Positions 53,480 through 64,000 of a stretch of 64,000 nt of DNA are shown here, piece after piece (positions within the stretch are counted from its first letter, which is position 1; each line of letters starts with the position of its first letter). Source of the DNA: Marchantia polymorpha subsp. ruderalis (lineage: Eukaryota; Streptophyta; Marchantiopsida; Marchantiales; Marchantiaceae). A program made the translations under genes and the position numbers. The notes beneath the pieces are model-generated. The model had not been told where the DNA came from, made no database searches, and saw only the letters and a program-made list of their open reading frames with translations. The DNA lies in contig AP031358.1 of the NCBI GenBank assembly GCA_037833965.1, positions 15,694,001 through 15,758,000 on the forward strand, in the 5' to 3' direction.

Positions 53480-54667
53480 TGTAATAACCCACCATAGGCT
53501 AAAACTGTAGTATAGCAACAAAAAGGTCGAACCCACAAGAACAAAGGCAACACACAGAGTACAAAGTGTCACATTTAACAGACTATTGAAGAGTTTGAAT
53601 TCTCAGGCGACTGTCACTCCCAGAAATACTGCAAGTGCTCAACTCGGAGGTCACTCGGAGGACGCACAGTGCAGCGTAGTTCACTCAACACACACCTGAA
53701 ACTATAGAAACACAACTCAGAGGTCGGTTAGGACCTCTACTTAAGATTTTAGGGGGAAAGTTTCTCACGAGTACATTCAGAGGCTTTGCAGGTAGTGACT
53801 CCCAACTCGGCTTTTACAACCCTTCCACTAGTTTCTGCTAGTGCAGGGCACTCGGGTTGGACTTCCTACTTCGGATGCGGTATCCTCGTCAAACTGAAGT
53901 CACTCACATGCGGTGAACAACACACTCAACTCACAAAACGCGCAGAGAACACAGGTCCGAACTGAGAAACTCAACTGAGAAAAGATCCAGTAGCACACCA
54001 TAACAGTCTATTGACGAGTTTGAATTCTTAGGCACTAGTCATTCCCAGAAATACTACAGAGGGTTGCCCCGAGGGTGCCTTCTGCAGCGTAACCTAAATT
54101 ACAACCAAGGCTTACTCGAAGTAACAAAACTTCACTTTGGCATTCAGGGGAAACATCCCGAAGAAGTACAATCAGGAACAATCACCCGAAGGTGTAGGGA
54201 CAAATTGTTCAAGTATCTAACCAGTTACTAGCTTTGAGCATTCAGCAATCACCCGTAGGTGTAGACTCAAACTGCTCAAGTATCTAACCAGTACACTGGC
54301 TCTGAACATTCGGCCGAAGGCCTTCAGCTACAAAATGCGGTATCTTCGTCAAGTTGTAGCTCCTCTTGCGTGGTGACAGAACTAAGGACACAAACACGCA
54401 AAGAAAATGAGTTCTTGATCTGCACTTCCGAAACTAGAAGAATCCCAAGGCAAGACGCCTTGAACTACTTTATACCCTCTAAGTCCTAACTAACGTTACA
54501 CACCTGCACTAAACCGCACTATGCTACTGCACTCTGCAGATCCTGTACTGCGCCTTCTGCCCGACAGACTGCCGCTCACTAACTCCCTACCAGACCAATC
54601 TTCAGCTCGACTGCGCAAGCCAAGCCGCCGCAACACCACCGTCAACTCCGCCTCGAGGTTTGCCATG
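53480..54667 (-). mobile_element. Giant LTR copy d, 3' part (5' LTR of the gag element)
   Basis: On the minus strand: the end of the U3 ORF (ANLEAELTVVLRRLGLRSR to SIVRFSAGV), TATAAAG (54468-54474), hairpin CAAGGC...GCCTTG (54446-54462), then about 0.97 kb of R/U5 to GGTTATTACA at 53480, followed by primer site and gag. The ORF is interrupted at 54667/54668 by copy e; the flank is CCATG, and the rest of d should lie beyond the window. Confidence 0.85.
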
Positions 54668-55933
54668 TGTAATAACCCACTAAAGGCTAAAACTGCAATA
54701 TAGTGGTAGAAAGGTCGAACCCACAGGGACAGAGGAACACACAGGGTACAAAGTGTCACGTTTAACAGACTATTGAGGAGTTTGAATTCTCAGGCGACTG
54801 TCACTCCCAGAAATACTGCAAGTGTCCACTCGGAGCGCGCTCGGAGGTCGCACAGTGCAGCGTAACACACACACACACACCTGAAACTACAGAAACATAA
54901 CCCAGAGATCCGTTAGGACCTCTACTTCAAGATTTCAGGGGGGAAAAGTCTCTCGCGAGCACACTCAGCGAAGCTGCGGGCAGTGGCTTCCAACTCCGAC
55001 TTTTACAACACTTCCACTAGCTTGCTGCTAGTGTAGGAAACCCGGTTTGGACTGCCTACTTCGGATCGAAGTCACTCCTACGCGGTGAACAACACTCTCA
55101 ACTCACAAAACGCGTAGAGAACACAGGTCCGCACTGAAGGACTCACTGTGAAACATTCCAGTAACACAACAATAGTCTATTGAAGAGTTTGAATTCTCAG
55201 GCACTTGTCATTCCCAGAAATACTACAGGGGTTACCCTCAAGGCACCTGCTGCAGCGTAACCTGAATTTACAACCAAGGCTTACACGAAGTAGCAAAACT
55301 TCACTTTGGCATTCAGGGGTAAAATCCCAAAGGAGTACAATCAGAAAGAAACACTCGAAGGTGTAGGGGCGAAACTATTCAAGTATCTAACTAGTCACTG
55401 GCTCTGAGCATCGGCAGTCACCCGCAGGTGCAGATCCGAACTACTCAAGTCTGTAACCAATGTACTAGCTCTGAACATTCGGCCGAAGGCCTTCAGCTAC
55501 AAAATGCGGAACGCTAAGTTGTAACTCCTCATGCGTGGTGACAGAACTCAAGGACACAAACACGCAGAGGAAATGGGTTCCTGATCTGCACTTCTGAAAT
55601 TGGGAAAGAACCCAAGGCAAAACGCCTTGAACTACTTTATACCTTCTAAGTCCTAACTAGCACTACACTGCACTACGCTACACGCCTGCACGGAACCACG
55701 CTACACTACACTCCGCAAAACCTGTGCTTCGCCTCCTGCGCGACGGACTGCCGCGCACTAACTCCCTACCCTGCCAGTCTTCCGCTCGACTGCGCAGTCC
55801 CAAACGCTGCAACGCTGCGGACACCTCCACCTCGAGGGTGGACATGGTATCCCGCGCCTTCGACAGAAAAGAGTCTAACTTCTTCGCCACCTTCCGCCGA
55901 CTCCTACTATCACCTGTCAACAACCCAGCTGCA
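54668..55933 (-). mobile_element. Giant LTR copy e, 3' part, inserted in copy d
   Basis: Its minus-strand end GGTTATTACA abuts copy d at 54668. It contains R/U5 with a (CA)n run (54865-54881), hairpin (55613-55629), TATA and the last part of the U3 ORF (55678 up to LLTGDSRSRRKVAKK). At 55933 (flank CTGCA) it is interrupted by copy h. Confidence 0.85.
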
Positions 55934-57221
55934 TGTGGTACCCCACTTTTGGTAATTTTGAGGAAATTAAAACATTTTTGGAAAACTGTACCACGGCAGC
56001 AATGTAAATAGCCTTCGGTGCATCAAAATAGAGTGAATTCGGAAGATCGCAGAGATTGTCGAGGGAACTCGTAGAATCTAGGAGTTGGGTGCAGCGTCAA
56101 GGAAGGGCACCACCCTCCCTGCGAGCTCTGAAGGTATGATCCCTTCGGCGCAAGGCGCAAAATCCGCCTTCGGCGCTGCGCCCTAGGCGGTAGGGAAATC
56201 CTTCATATTTAGGTCAACCCCCAAACGCCTCTACCTGATTAGGGTCTCGTTGGAAAGAGCTCAACGCGCTGATTCTAACGAGCCCAAGAACGCCACAAAC
56301 GGAGTAGAACTCCGGGAGTTATGAATGTCGCAAGATACTCAGCTTTCCGCCTACGCACAGGCGAAGAAAGTTTTGTCCTATGCGCGGAAGAAGGAAGTTC
56401 GCCTGCGCACAGGCGAAATAGGGTTTTGATGTAGGCGCGAAGTTTGCCTACGCACAGGCGTCCGCCTGTGCACAGGCGCTTCGGCGTTGGCGGGAAATCC
56501 GCCTTCGGCCCTAGAAATGCGCCTTCGGAGGTAGAAATTGTACGGCGCCTTCTGCGCCAGCGCAACGGCGTGGACGAGCAAGGAGCCGCAAGAATAGTAA
56601 AATCCGTACGGACCGTACGGACTGTACGGACGGGACGGATGGATGCTCTCGTGGTCGGGCAGAGTTGCGGCGGCGAGAGCGCCGACGGAGAGACAAGGAA
56701 CGGACAGTCTGGGGGGAGGCTGTTGACCGCGGTCAACGCCTTCCGCGCCAGCGCATCGACGCGGACGGACTTCGCCTATGCGCAGGCGAGCGCCTGCGCA
56801 CAGGCGGGTGAAGTTCCGCGCCGGCGGAGAATCCGCCGAGGAGTCCGCTTGCGCACAGGCGGGAGTTGAACTTTTGTCCGACGTGCGGACAAGCGCCGAG
56901 GAGGAGGATTGGCTTAGGAGCGGTACGAACGAGTGTACCGCGCAAGGCGGAAAAGCCGCCTTCGGCGCTGCGCACCCATGTCCGCGGCGTAGTACGCTCG
57001 CGGAGTTCAAATTCGCCAATTCGAGCGTGTGAGTTAAATCGGCGTCGGCGGAGCGTGAAGCCGCGCGTGAGAGCGGAGACCGTTTTAGCGTAGAGCCGGC
57101 GCGGCCATCAATTGAGTCGACCCTCACGAGCAAGAGCCGACCATGACCTTCGACCGGGAGACGGAGAGCGTCCCAGTCCTGAATTCGCGATGCCATTTTC
57201 TAGTGCGATCTGCGCGCGTCC
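55934..57221 (+). mobile_element. Giant LTR copy h, 5' part, inserted in copy e
   Basis: Plus orientation, starting TGTGGTACCCCACTTTTGG, the same start as copy f. It holds the non-coding U3 front, rich in CGCCTGTGCACAGGCG-type palindromes, and the first 26 codons of the U3 ORF (ATG at 57143, MTFDRETESVPVLN). At 57221 (flank CGTCC) it is cut by copy g; the rest should lie beyond the window. Confidence 0.85.
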
Positions 57222-57415
57222 TGTAATAACCCACTAAAGGCTAAAACTGCAATATAGTGGTAGAAAGGTCGAACCCACAGGGACAGAGGAACACACAGGG
57301 TACAAAGTGTCACGTTTAACAGACTATTGATGAGTTTGAATTCTCAGGCGACTGTCACTCCCAGAAATACTGCAAGTGTCCACTCGGAGCGCACTCGGAG
57401 GTCGCACAGTGCAGC

Positions 57416-57450
<35 letters not shown>

Positions 57451-58586
57451 GAAACTACAGAAATACAACCCAGAGATCCGTTAGGACCTCTACTTCAAGA
57501 TTTCAGGGGGAAAGTCTCTCGCGAGCACACTCGGCAAAGTTGCGGGCAGTGACTTCCAACTCCGGCTTTTACAACACTTCCACTAGCTTGCTGCTAGTGT
57601 AGGAAACCCGGTTTGGACTGACTACTTCGGATCGAAGTCACTCCTACGCGGTGAACAACACTCTCAACTCACAAAACACGCAGAGAACACAGGTCCGCAC
57701 TGAAGGACTCACTGTGAAACATTCCAGTAACACAACAACAGTCTATTGAAGAGTTTGAATTCTCAGGCACTTGTCATTCCCAGAAATACTACAGGGGTTA
57801 CCCTCAAGGCACCGGCTGCAGCGTAACCTGAATTCACAACCAAGGCTTACACGAAGTAACAAAACTTCACTTTGGCATTCAGGGGAAAAATCCCAAGGAG
57901 TACAATCAGAAAGAAACACTCGAAGGTGTAGGGGCGAAACTGTTCAAGTATCTAACTAGTCACTGGCTCTGAGCATTGGCAGTCACCCGCAGGTGCAGAT
58001 CCGAACTACTCAAGTCTCTAACCAATGGACTAGCTCTGAACATTCGGCCGAAGGCCTTCAGCTACAAAATGCGGAACGCTAAGTTGTAACTCCTCGTGCG
58101 TGGTGACAGAACTCAAGGACACAAACACGCAAAGGAAATGGGTTCCTGATCTATACTTCTGATGGGAAAGAACCCCAGGCAAAACGCCTGGAACTATTTT
58201 ATACCTTCTAAGTCCTACCTAGCACTACACTGCACTACGCTACACGCCTGCACGGAACCACGCTACACTACACTCCGCGGAACCTGTGCTACGTCTCCTG
58301 CGCGGCGGACTGCCGCGCACTAACTCCCTACCCTGGCAATCTTCCGCTCGACTGCGCAGTCCCAAACGCTGCAACGCCGCAGACACCTCCACTTCGAGGG
58401 CGGACATAGTATCCTGCGCCTTGGACAGAAAAGCATCGAGCTTCTTTGCTACCTTCCGCCGACTCCTACTGTCGCCTGACAACAACCCGGCTGCGCGAAG
58501 TTCAAACTCACGCAGTGTGAGTTTCTCCTGCGCCTTCACTTCCCAGTGGGCGTAGCCCTTGAGACAGTGGGCGACACGCCTCGCCG
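57222..58586 (-). mobile_element. Giant LTR copy g, left part, inserted in copy h
   Basis: Minus orientation: R/U5 with a long (CA)n run (57419-57448), hairpin with a changed stem CCAGGC...GCCTGG (58175-58191), TATA and the ORF end up to ARRVAHCLKGYAHWEV. Copy f interrupts it at 58586, and the ORF resumes at 63558. Confidence 0.88.
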
Positions 58587-59830
58587 TGTGGTACCCCACT
58601 TTTGGCAATTTTGAGGAAATTAAAACATTTTTGGAAAACTGTACCCTGGCAGCATTGTAAATAGCCTTCGGTACATCAAAACAGAGTGAATCCGGAAGAT
58701 CGCGGGGATTCTCGAGGGATCTTGTAGAATCTGGGAATTGGGGTGCAGCAGTAAGGACAGGCACCACCCTCCCTGCGAGCCCTGCAGTTAGGATCTCTAC
58801 GGCGCAAGGCGCAAAACCCGCCTTCGGAGGTTGCGTCCGCGGCTGTAGGGAAACCCTCCATAATTAGGTCAACCCTCGGGCGCCTTGACCAAGTTAGGAT
58901 CCCGTTGGAAAGAGCTCGACGCACTGATTCCAACGAGCCCAAGAACACTTGAAACGGACGAGGACTTAGGGAGTTATCGCTACTGGAAGAAACGGAGGCG
59001 GTCGCCTACGGCGGAAGGAGTTCGCCACCGGCGCGAACCCCGCCTACGCGGAAGGGAGAATCAAGTTTTGTCCTATGCGCGGACGAAGGCCTTCGCCTGC
59101 GCACAGGCGAAGTAGGGTTAGGGGAGGCGCGAAGTCCGCCTACGCACAGGTCGCCTGTGCACAGGCGCTTCGGCGTCGGCGGAAAATCCGCCTTGGGCCC
59201 TAGAAATGCGCCTTGTGAGGTAGAAAGTGTACGGCGCCTTCCGCGCCAGCGCGGCGCCGCGTACGTCGGAAGAGCCGCCAGAGTAATCAAATCGGTACGG
59301 ACCGTGCGGACGGCACGGGTGGATGCGCTCTTGGACGGACGGAGTTGCGGCGGCGGAAGCGCCGACGGAGAGACAAGGAACGGACAGACTGGACGGAGAC
59401 GGCTGACCACGGTCAACGCCTTCCGCGCCAGCGCAGCGCCGCGGACGGAATTCGCCTGCGCACAGGCGAACGCCTGTGCACAGGAGGATGTTCAAGTTCC
59501 GCACCGGCGGAGGATCCGCCGAGGCTCCTGCCTGCGCACAGGCAGGAGTTGAACTTTTGTCCGACATGCGGACACACGCGTCAAGGCAGAGGGGGATTGG
59601 CCGAGGGGCGGTACGAACAAGTGTACCGCGCAAGGCGGAAAACTCGCCTTCGGCGCTACGCCCCCATGTCCGCAGGGTGACACGCTCGCGGAGTTCAAAT
59701 CCGCCAATTCGAGCGTGAGAGTTTAATCGACGACGGCGGAGCGTGAAGCCGCGCGTGAGAGCGAAGACCGTTCCAGCGTACAGCCGGCGCGGCCATCAAG
59801 TGAGACGTTCTTCACGACCAAGAGCCGACC

Positions 59831-62538
59831 ATGACCTTCGACCGGGCGGCGGAGAACGTCCCATTCTTGAATTCGCGATTCCAATCTCTTGTGCGCGCTG
59901 CGCGCATCCATCTGCTGGCTGCGGAACATTCTCGACGTCGTCGCACAGGAGATTTCTTGTTGATTGAGGGAGAAGTGAGTGCGCGTGATTTGGAATTGAG
60001 GGCGATTAGAGTTTGCCGAGAGAGAAAGAAGCGCGGGCAGTGCGGAAGTAGAATGAGCGGGCGAGCGAACCCCAGGAACGCAATGACGAGACCGAGCAGA
60101 TTGCGGATGGTGCCACTTCGCCTGCCGCAGAATGGGCTGCGCGCTTTCGAGGAGCGCTTAATAGCAAGAAAGCTCGATTTCTTGCTATGGGGATGGAATT
60201 ACATCTGTGCGAATATGGTGCGCGAGTGGCTAGAGCCACAGGGACCACCCTCGCGCGGATTGCGTCCGCATGTTGATCGGTGGACAGTCCAAGATTGGGC
60301 GCAGGCGTTGGGAAGATGTGCTGGCATGCCAGGGCATCTCCTTTTCGACAGCGAGAGCATCAAGGTGACCAAGCAAGAAGAGGCGCAATTTGTGGAGCTG
60401 TTCAAGACCGGGAGGTCTACCAAGAATGGGTACAGGACCCGTGATTACAAAGATCGATTTCGCCGGACTTTGTCCGCGGCGCTGATGCAATTACTGCAGC
60501 CGCACCGCGCCTGCTACATCACATTGTGGCAGGTCTCTTTTGTGGAGTGCGTCATCGAGGGAACTCCAATTCACTGGGCGAGCATCCTGCACAGGGTGAT
60601 GCGACAGCACGCGTTTGAGGAGAAGGGGGGAACTCTAAACCATCTTTCTCCTTTCCTCATCAATTTTTATCGACAGCGGAATTGTTTGACAGCGGCGGAG
60701 CTTGAACATTTTCCGCCATTGTCCATCGACCATCCCGGGAAGTATGTGCGGGAGAACGAGGTCGACACTGATGCAGAGGAGTCACCGACTTCTACTCCAT
60801 CAAGACGGAGGGACGAAGGGAGACACACCCCTGCAGCACGAGTGCCGCGGAAGCGGCGATGGAGGGAAGAGTCCGAAGAGGAGCAGCATCAAGAACCCGC
60901 TGCTCCCATTCGACCGCGGCCGCTGTGCGAGCCATACAGCCGGCCGAAGCAGAAGGCACGCAGACTGGTGTTACCAGCTGACAGTGCGGACACGGCGACA
61001 ATTTGCAATTTGCGCCTTCGGCGCCAAGGCCTTCGAGCCGAGGAGATACGAGCAGAGAGCGTGCGGAGGCCGCACCATCGGCGGGAAGTCCGCCGATAGA
61101 TGCGCCTTCGGCGGTAGGGCCTATAGGCCAAGGAACATCGGGCGTGCGGCCCCCGGCCATGTCGCCTTCGGCGATAGATGTCCGCGGCGCTACGCCTGCG
61201 ACGGACAAGGCGCCGGCACATGCGCCTTCGCACGGGCCGGGCACAGCCCCCACGGACCGATCAAGGGAGCAGCAGACGAACGAGCGGAGTGACTGTCCGC
61301 GGGAGGAAATCTCGATGCGCGATGCGCAATCCAACCCCGCGCAGCCACCCTCCGCTCGATCGCCTTCGGCGACGGACGACGGCGACAGAGAGAATGCGGT
61401 AGACCATCAACAAGCGAGAGACGGGGATGCCGCACGGGTACATTCGCCTTCCGCCTTAGACATTTTGGCGACGAGCAGCGAGGCTGCAGCCGTGCCTTCG
61501 CAGGCAGCACACGTCGACGACGTGCAGCCCCACTCGGGGCAGTCGCCGACGCAATCAATGGCGACTGAAATTCTCCACTCGGATGATGACGACGGAGGCT
61601 CCACGGAAGAAATGTCAGGAGCAGAAGACACCGAGGAGGAGGAGGAGGAAATTGTTGGAGCGCCGGCGGCGGCGCTCTCTGAGCAGGTGATTCCGTTGCT
61701 GCGGTACTTGGATCGCAAGGTCGATAAATACGCCGACCCACTCCAGCCGGGATCTTACATCGAGTTAGTGCGCAGGCGGACTCGCACTAAAGTCCACACC
61801 AGCAAGCTATTAGCTAGAGTGGACCAGGAGTTGAGGGACTTGAAGGAGAAGCATGCGTGCTTGTGGGGTCAGTACAAGCTTAATCAGAAGTTCTACAAGC
61901 ACACCGAGAAGATGAAGGATGAGAAACTTGGCGAGCTCACCAAGGAGCAGGTGAAGGTCAAGGAAGCACTCAACTCTGAGCAGGCCCAGAATCGGATTTT
62001 GTAAGAGGAGCTCGTGCGACAGACGCGGTTGTTGGAACAATGTCAGCTCGCACGGCAGGCGGATGAAGAATTAATCCGCAGGTTGCAGTCAGAGTGTGGC
62101 GAATTGAGAGCGCAACGTGCTGAAGCCGAATCGCAATTAGTGATAATTGAAGAGGATCGCAGGAAGGAGGCGGATCGCACGAAGGTGGAGACGGCGAGGC
62201 GAGTCGCCCACTGTCTCAAGGGCTACGCCCACTGGGAAGTGAAGGCGCAGGAGAAACTCACACTGCGTGAGTTTGAATTGCGCGCAGCCGGGTTGTTGTC
62301 AGGCGACAGTAGGAGTCGGCGGAAGGTGGCGAAGAAGCTCGAAGCCTTTCTGTCGAAGGCACAGGATACCATGTCCGCCCTCGAGGGGGAGGTGTCCGCG
62401 GCGTTGCAGAGGTTGGGACTGCGCAGTCGAGCGGAAGATTGGCAGGGTAGGGAGTTAGTGCGCGGCAGTCGGCCGCGCAGGAGACGTAGTACAGGTTCCG
62501 CGGAGTGTAGTGTAGCGTGGTTCCGTGCAGGCGTGTAG
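59831..62538 (+). pseudogene. U3-encoded protein of giant LTR (copy f, internal deletion and nonsense)
   Basis: Starts MTFDRAAENVPFLNSRF (59831), with the core Met at 60083. The conserved domain is complete: KLDFLLWGWNYICANMVREWL, DWAQALGRCAGMPGHLLF, YRTRDYKDRFRRTLSAAL, EKGGTLNHLSPFLINFYRQR, YVRENEVDTDAEE. After ...ADSADTATI, near 61000, several hundred bases present in copy c are missing and the frame changes. The C-terminal half continues in the new frame from about 61003 (PSAPRPSSRGDTSRERAEA; acidic DDDDGGSTEE; LLRYLDRKVDKYADPL). A TAA at 62002-62004 replaces a Ser codon within ILSEELVRQTR, after which the coiled coil runs to the TAG at 62536-62538. A 422-codon product ending at 61099, holding the whole N-terminal domain, could still be made. 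Confidence 0.78.
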
Positions 62539-62574
62539 CGTAGTGCAGTGTAGTGTTAGGTAGGACTTAGAAGG

Positions 62575-62603
62575 TATAAAATAGTTCCAGGCGTTTTGCC
62601 TGG
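62575..62603 (+). promoter_or_regulatory. LTR copy f TATA box with covarying hairpin
   Basis: TATAAAA (62575-62581) follows the ORF stop by 36 bp and is followed by CCAGGC-gtttt-GCCTGG (62587-62603). The stem differs from copies b-e (CAAGGC/GCCTTG) at one base pair, changed on both sides so that pairing is kept. Confidence 0.75.
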
Positions 62604-63557
62604 GGTTCTTTCCCATCAGAAGTGCAGATCAGGAACCCATTTCCTTTGCGTGTTTGTGTCCTTGAGTTCTGTCACCACGCACGAGGAGTTACAACTTAGC
62701 GTTCCGCATTTTGTAGCTGAAGGCCTTCGGCCGAATGTTCAGAGCTAGTACATTGGTTAGAGACTTGAGTAGTTCGGAACTGCACCTGCGGGTGACTGCC
62801 GATGCTCAGAGCCAGTGACTAGTTAGATACTTGAACAGTTTCGCCCCTACACCTTCGAGTGTTTCTTTCTGATTGTACTCCTTGGGATTTTTCCCCTGAA
62901 TGCCAAAGTGAAGTTTTGCTACTTCGTGTAAGCCTTGGTTGTAAATTCAGGTTACGCTGCAGCAGGTGCCTTGAGGGTAACCCCTGTAGTATTTCTGGGA
63001 ATGACAAGTGCCTGAGAATTCAAACTCTTCAATAGACTGTTGTTGTGTTACTGGAATGTTTCACAGTGAGTCCTTCAGGGCGGACCTGTGTTCTCTGCGC
63101 GTTTTGTGAGTTGAGAGTGTTGTTCACCGCGTATGAGTGACTTCGATCCGAAGTAGGCAGTCCAAACCGGGTTTCCTACACTAGCAGCAAGCTAGTGGAA
63201 GTGTTGTAAAAGCCGGAGTTGGAAGTCACTACCCGCAGCTTCGCCGAGTGTGCTCGCGAGAGACTTTCCCCCCCTGAAATCTTGAGTAGAGGTCCTAACG
63301 GATCTCTGGGTTGTGTTTCTGTAGTTTCAGGTGTGTGTGTGTGTGTGTGTGTGTTACGCTGCACTGTGCGACCTCCGAGTGCGCTCCGAGTGGACACTTG
63401 CAGTATTTCTGGGAGTGACAGTTGCCTGAGAATTCAAACTCCTCAATAGTCTGTTAAAACGTGACACTTTGTACCCTGTGTGTTCCTCTGTCCCTGTGGG
63501 TTCGACCTTTCTACCACTATATTGCAGTTTTAGCCTTTAGTGGGTTATTACACGCCG

Positions 63558-64000
63558 TCTCCACCTTCGTGCGATCTGCCTCCTTCCTGCGATCCTCTTC
63601 AATTATCACTAATTGCGATTCGGCCTCAGCACGTTGCGCTCTCAATTCGCCACACTCTGACTGTAACCTGCGGATTAACTCCTCATCCGCCTGCCGTGCG
63701 AGCTGACATTGTTCCAACAACCGCGTCTGTCGCACGAGCTCCTCTGACAAAATCCGATTCTGGGCCTGCTCAGAAATTAGTGCTTCCTTGACCTTCACCT
63801 GCTCCTTGGTGAGCTCATCCAGTTTCTCATCCCTCACCTTCTCGGAGTACTTGTAGAATTTCTGATTAAGTTTATACTGACCCCACAAGCATGCATGCTT
63901 CTCCTTCAATTCCCTCAACTCCTGGTCCACTCTAGCTAACAGCTTGCTGGTGTGGACTTTAGTGTGAGTCCGCCTGCGCACTAACTCGATGTAAGATCCC
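63558..64000 (-). mobile_element. Giant LTR copy g, right part (ORF fragment, runs off window)
   Basis: Resumes the U3 ORF of copy g on the minus strand: LLARVDQELRELKEKHACL, QNRILSEELVRQTRLLEQ, EEDRRKEADRTKVETA, joining ARRVAHC across copy f. The frame is open to the window end. This part of the protein is Glu/Arg/Leu-rich coiled coil. Confidence 0.88.

Larger units (their letters stand above)
58582..63557 (+). mobile_element. Giant U3-ORF LTR, copy f (solo, complete, 4,966 bp)
   Basis: The LTR runs from TGTGGTACCCCAC (58587) to GTGGGTTATTACA (63552) on the plus strand, with a perfect 5-bp target duplication CGCCG (58582-58586, 63553-63557). Joining its flanks restores the ORF of copy g (TKVETA-RRVAHC). 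No internal region remains, so it is a solo LTR from recombination between two LTRs. Parts: 1.24 kb of U3 front, the ORF (59831-62538), TATA and hairpin (62575-62603), and about 0.95 kb of R/U5 with a (GT)n run. This copy gives the clearest proof of the LTR boundaries. Confidence 0.92.

Overview
The window looks like plant nuclear DNA dominated by transposable elements. Evidence for a land plant: LRR receptor-like proteins without a kinase (signal peptide, LRRs, island, membrane helix, short tail); a Ty3/gypsy chromovirus primed by initiator-Met tRNA; a second LTR element primed by an Asp-tRNA-like site; a hAT-like MITE; and a spliced potato-inhibitor-I gene. A bryophyte is possible, but the species cannot be fixed from sequence alone.

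Layout. 1-2203: end of a giant LTR (copy a). 2233-13201: chromovirus with 420-bp LTRs and AGAAC target duplications, its pol split by giant LTR copy b (4830-9689). 13434-17965: older, decayed copy of the same chromovirus carrying a hAT-like MITE. 17966-25173: low-copy, mostly AT-rich DNA with a two-exon protease-inhibitor gene near 22.1-22.9 kb and several palindromes. 25174-31584: giant LTR copy c. 31589-52476: tandem segmental duplication, X1-LRR1-Y1 / X2-(3.1-kb TIR element)-LRR2-Y2 / partial X3. 52477-64000: PBS and gag of the element that owns the giant LTRs, then a Russian-doll stack of five LTR copies (d, e, h, g, f) inserted one into another.

Most notable system: a family of about 4.9-6.4 kb LTRs whose U3 part carries a long ORF (about 850-1,000 codons) with a conserved N-terminal domain, a Pro/Arg/Ser-rich middle and a coiled-coil C-terminus. 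That these are LTRs is shown by TG...CA ends, a perfect 5-bp target duplication around copy f, and a tRNA-Asp-type primer site directly downstream in copies b and d (followed by gag in d). Each copy has a TATA box after the ORF, followed at once by a small hairpin whose stem covaries between copies.

The second notable locus is the LRR receptor pair. The two paralogues differ mainly in a 69-bp coding minisatellite (13 versus 7 units): the scaffold residues are nearly invariant while the predicted concave-face residues vary.
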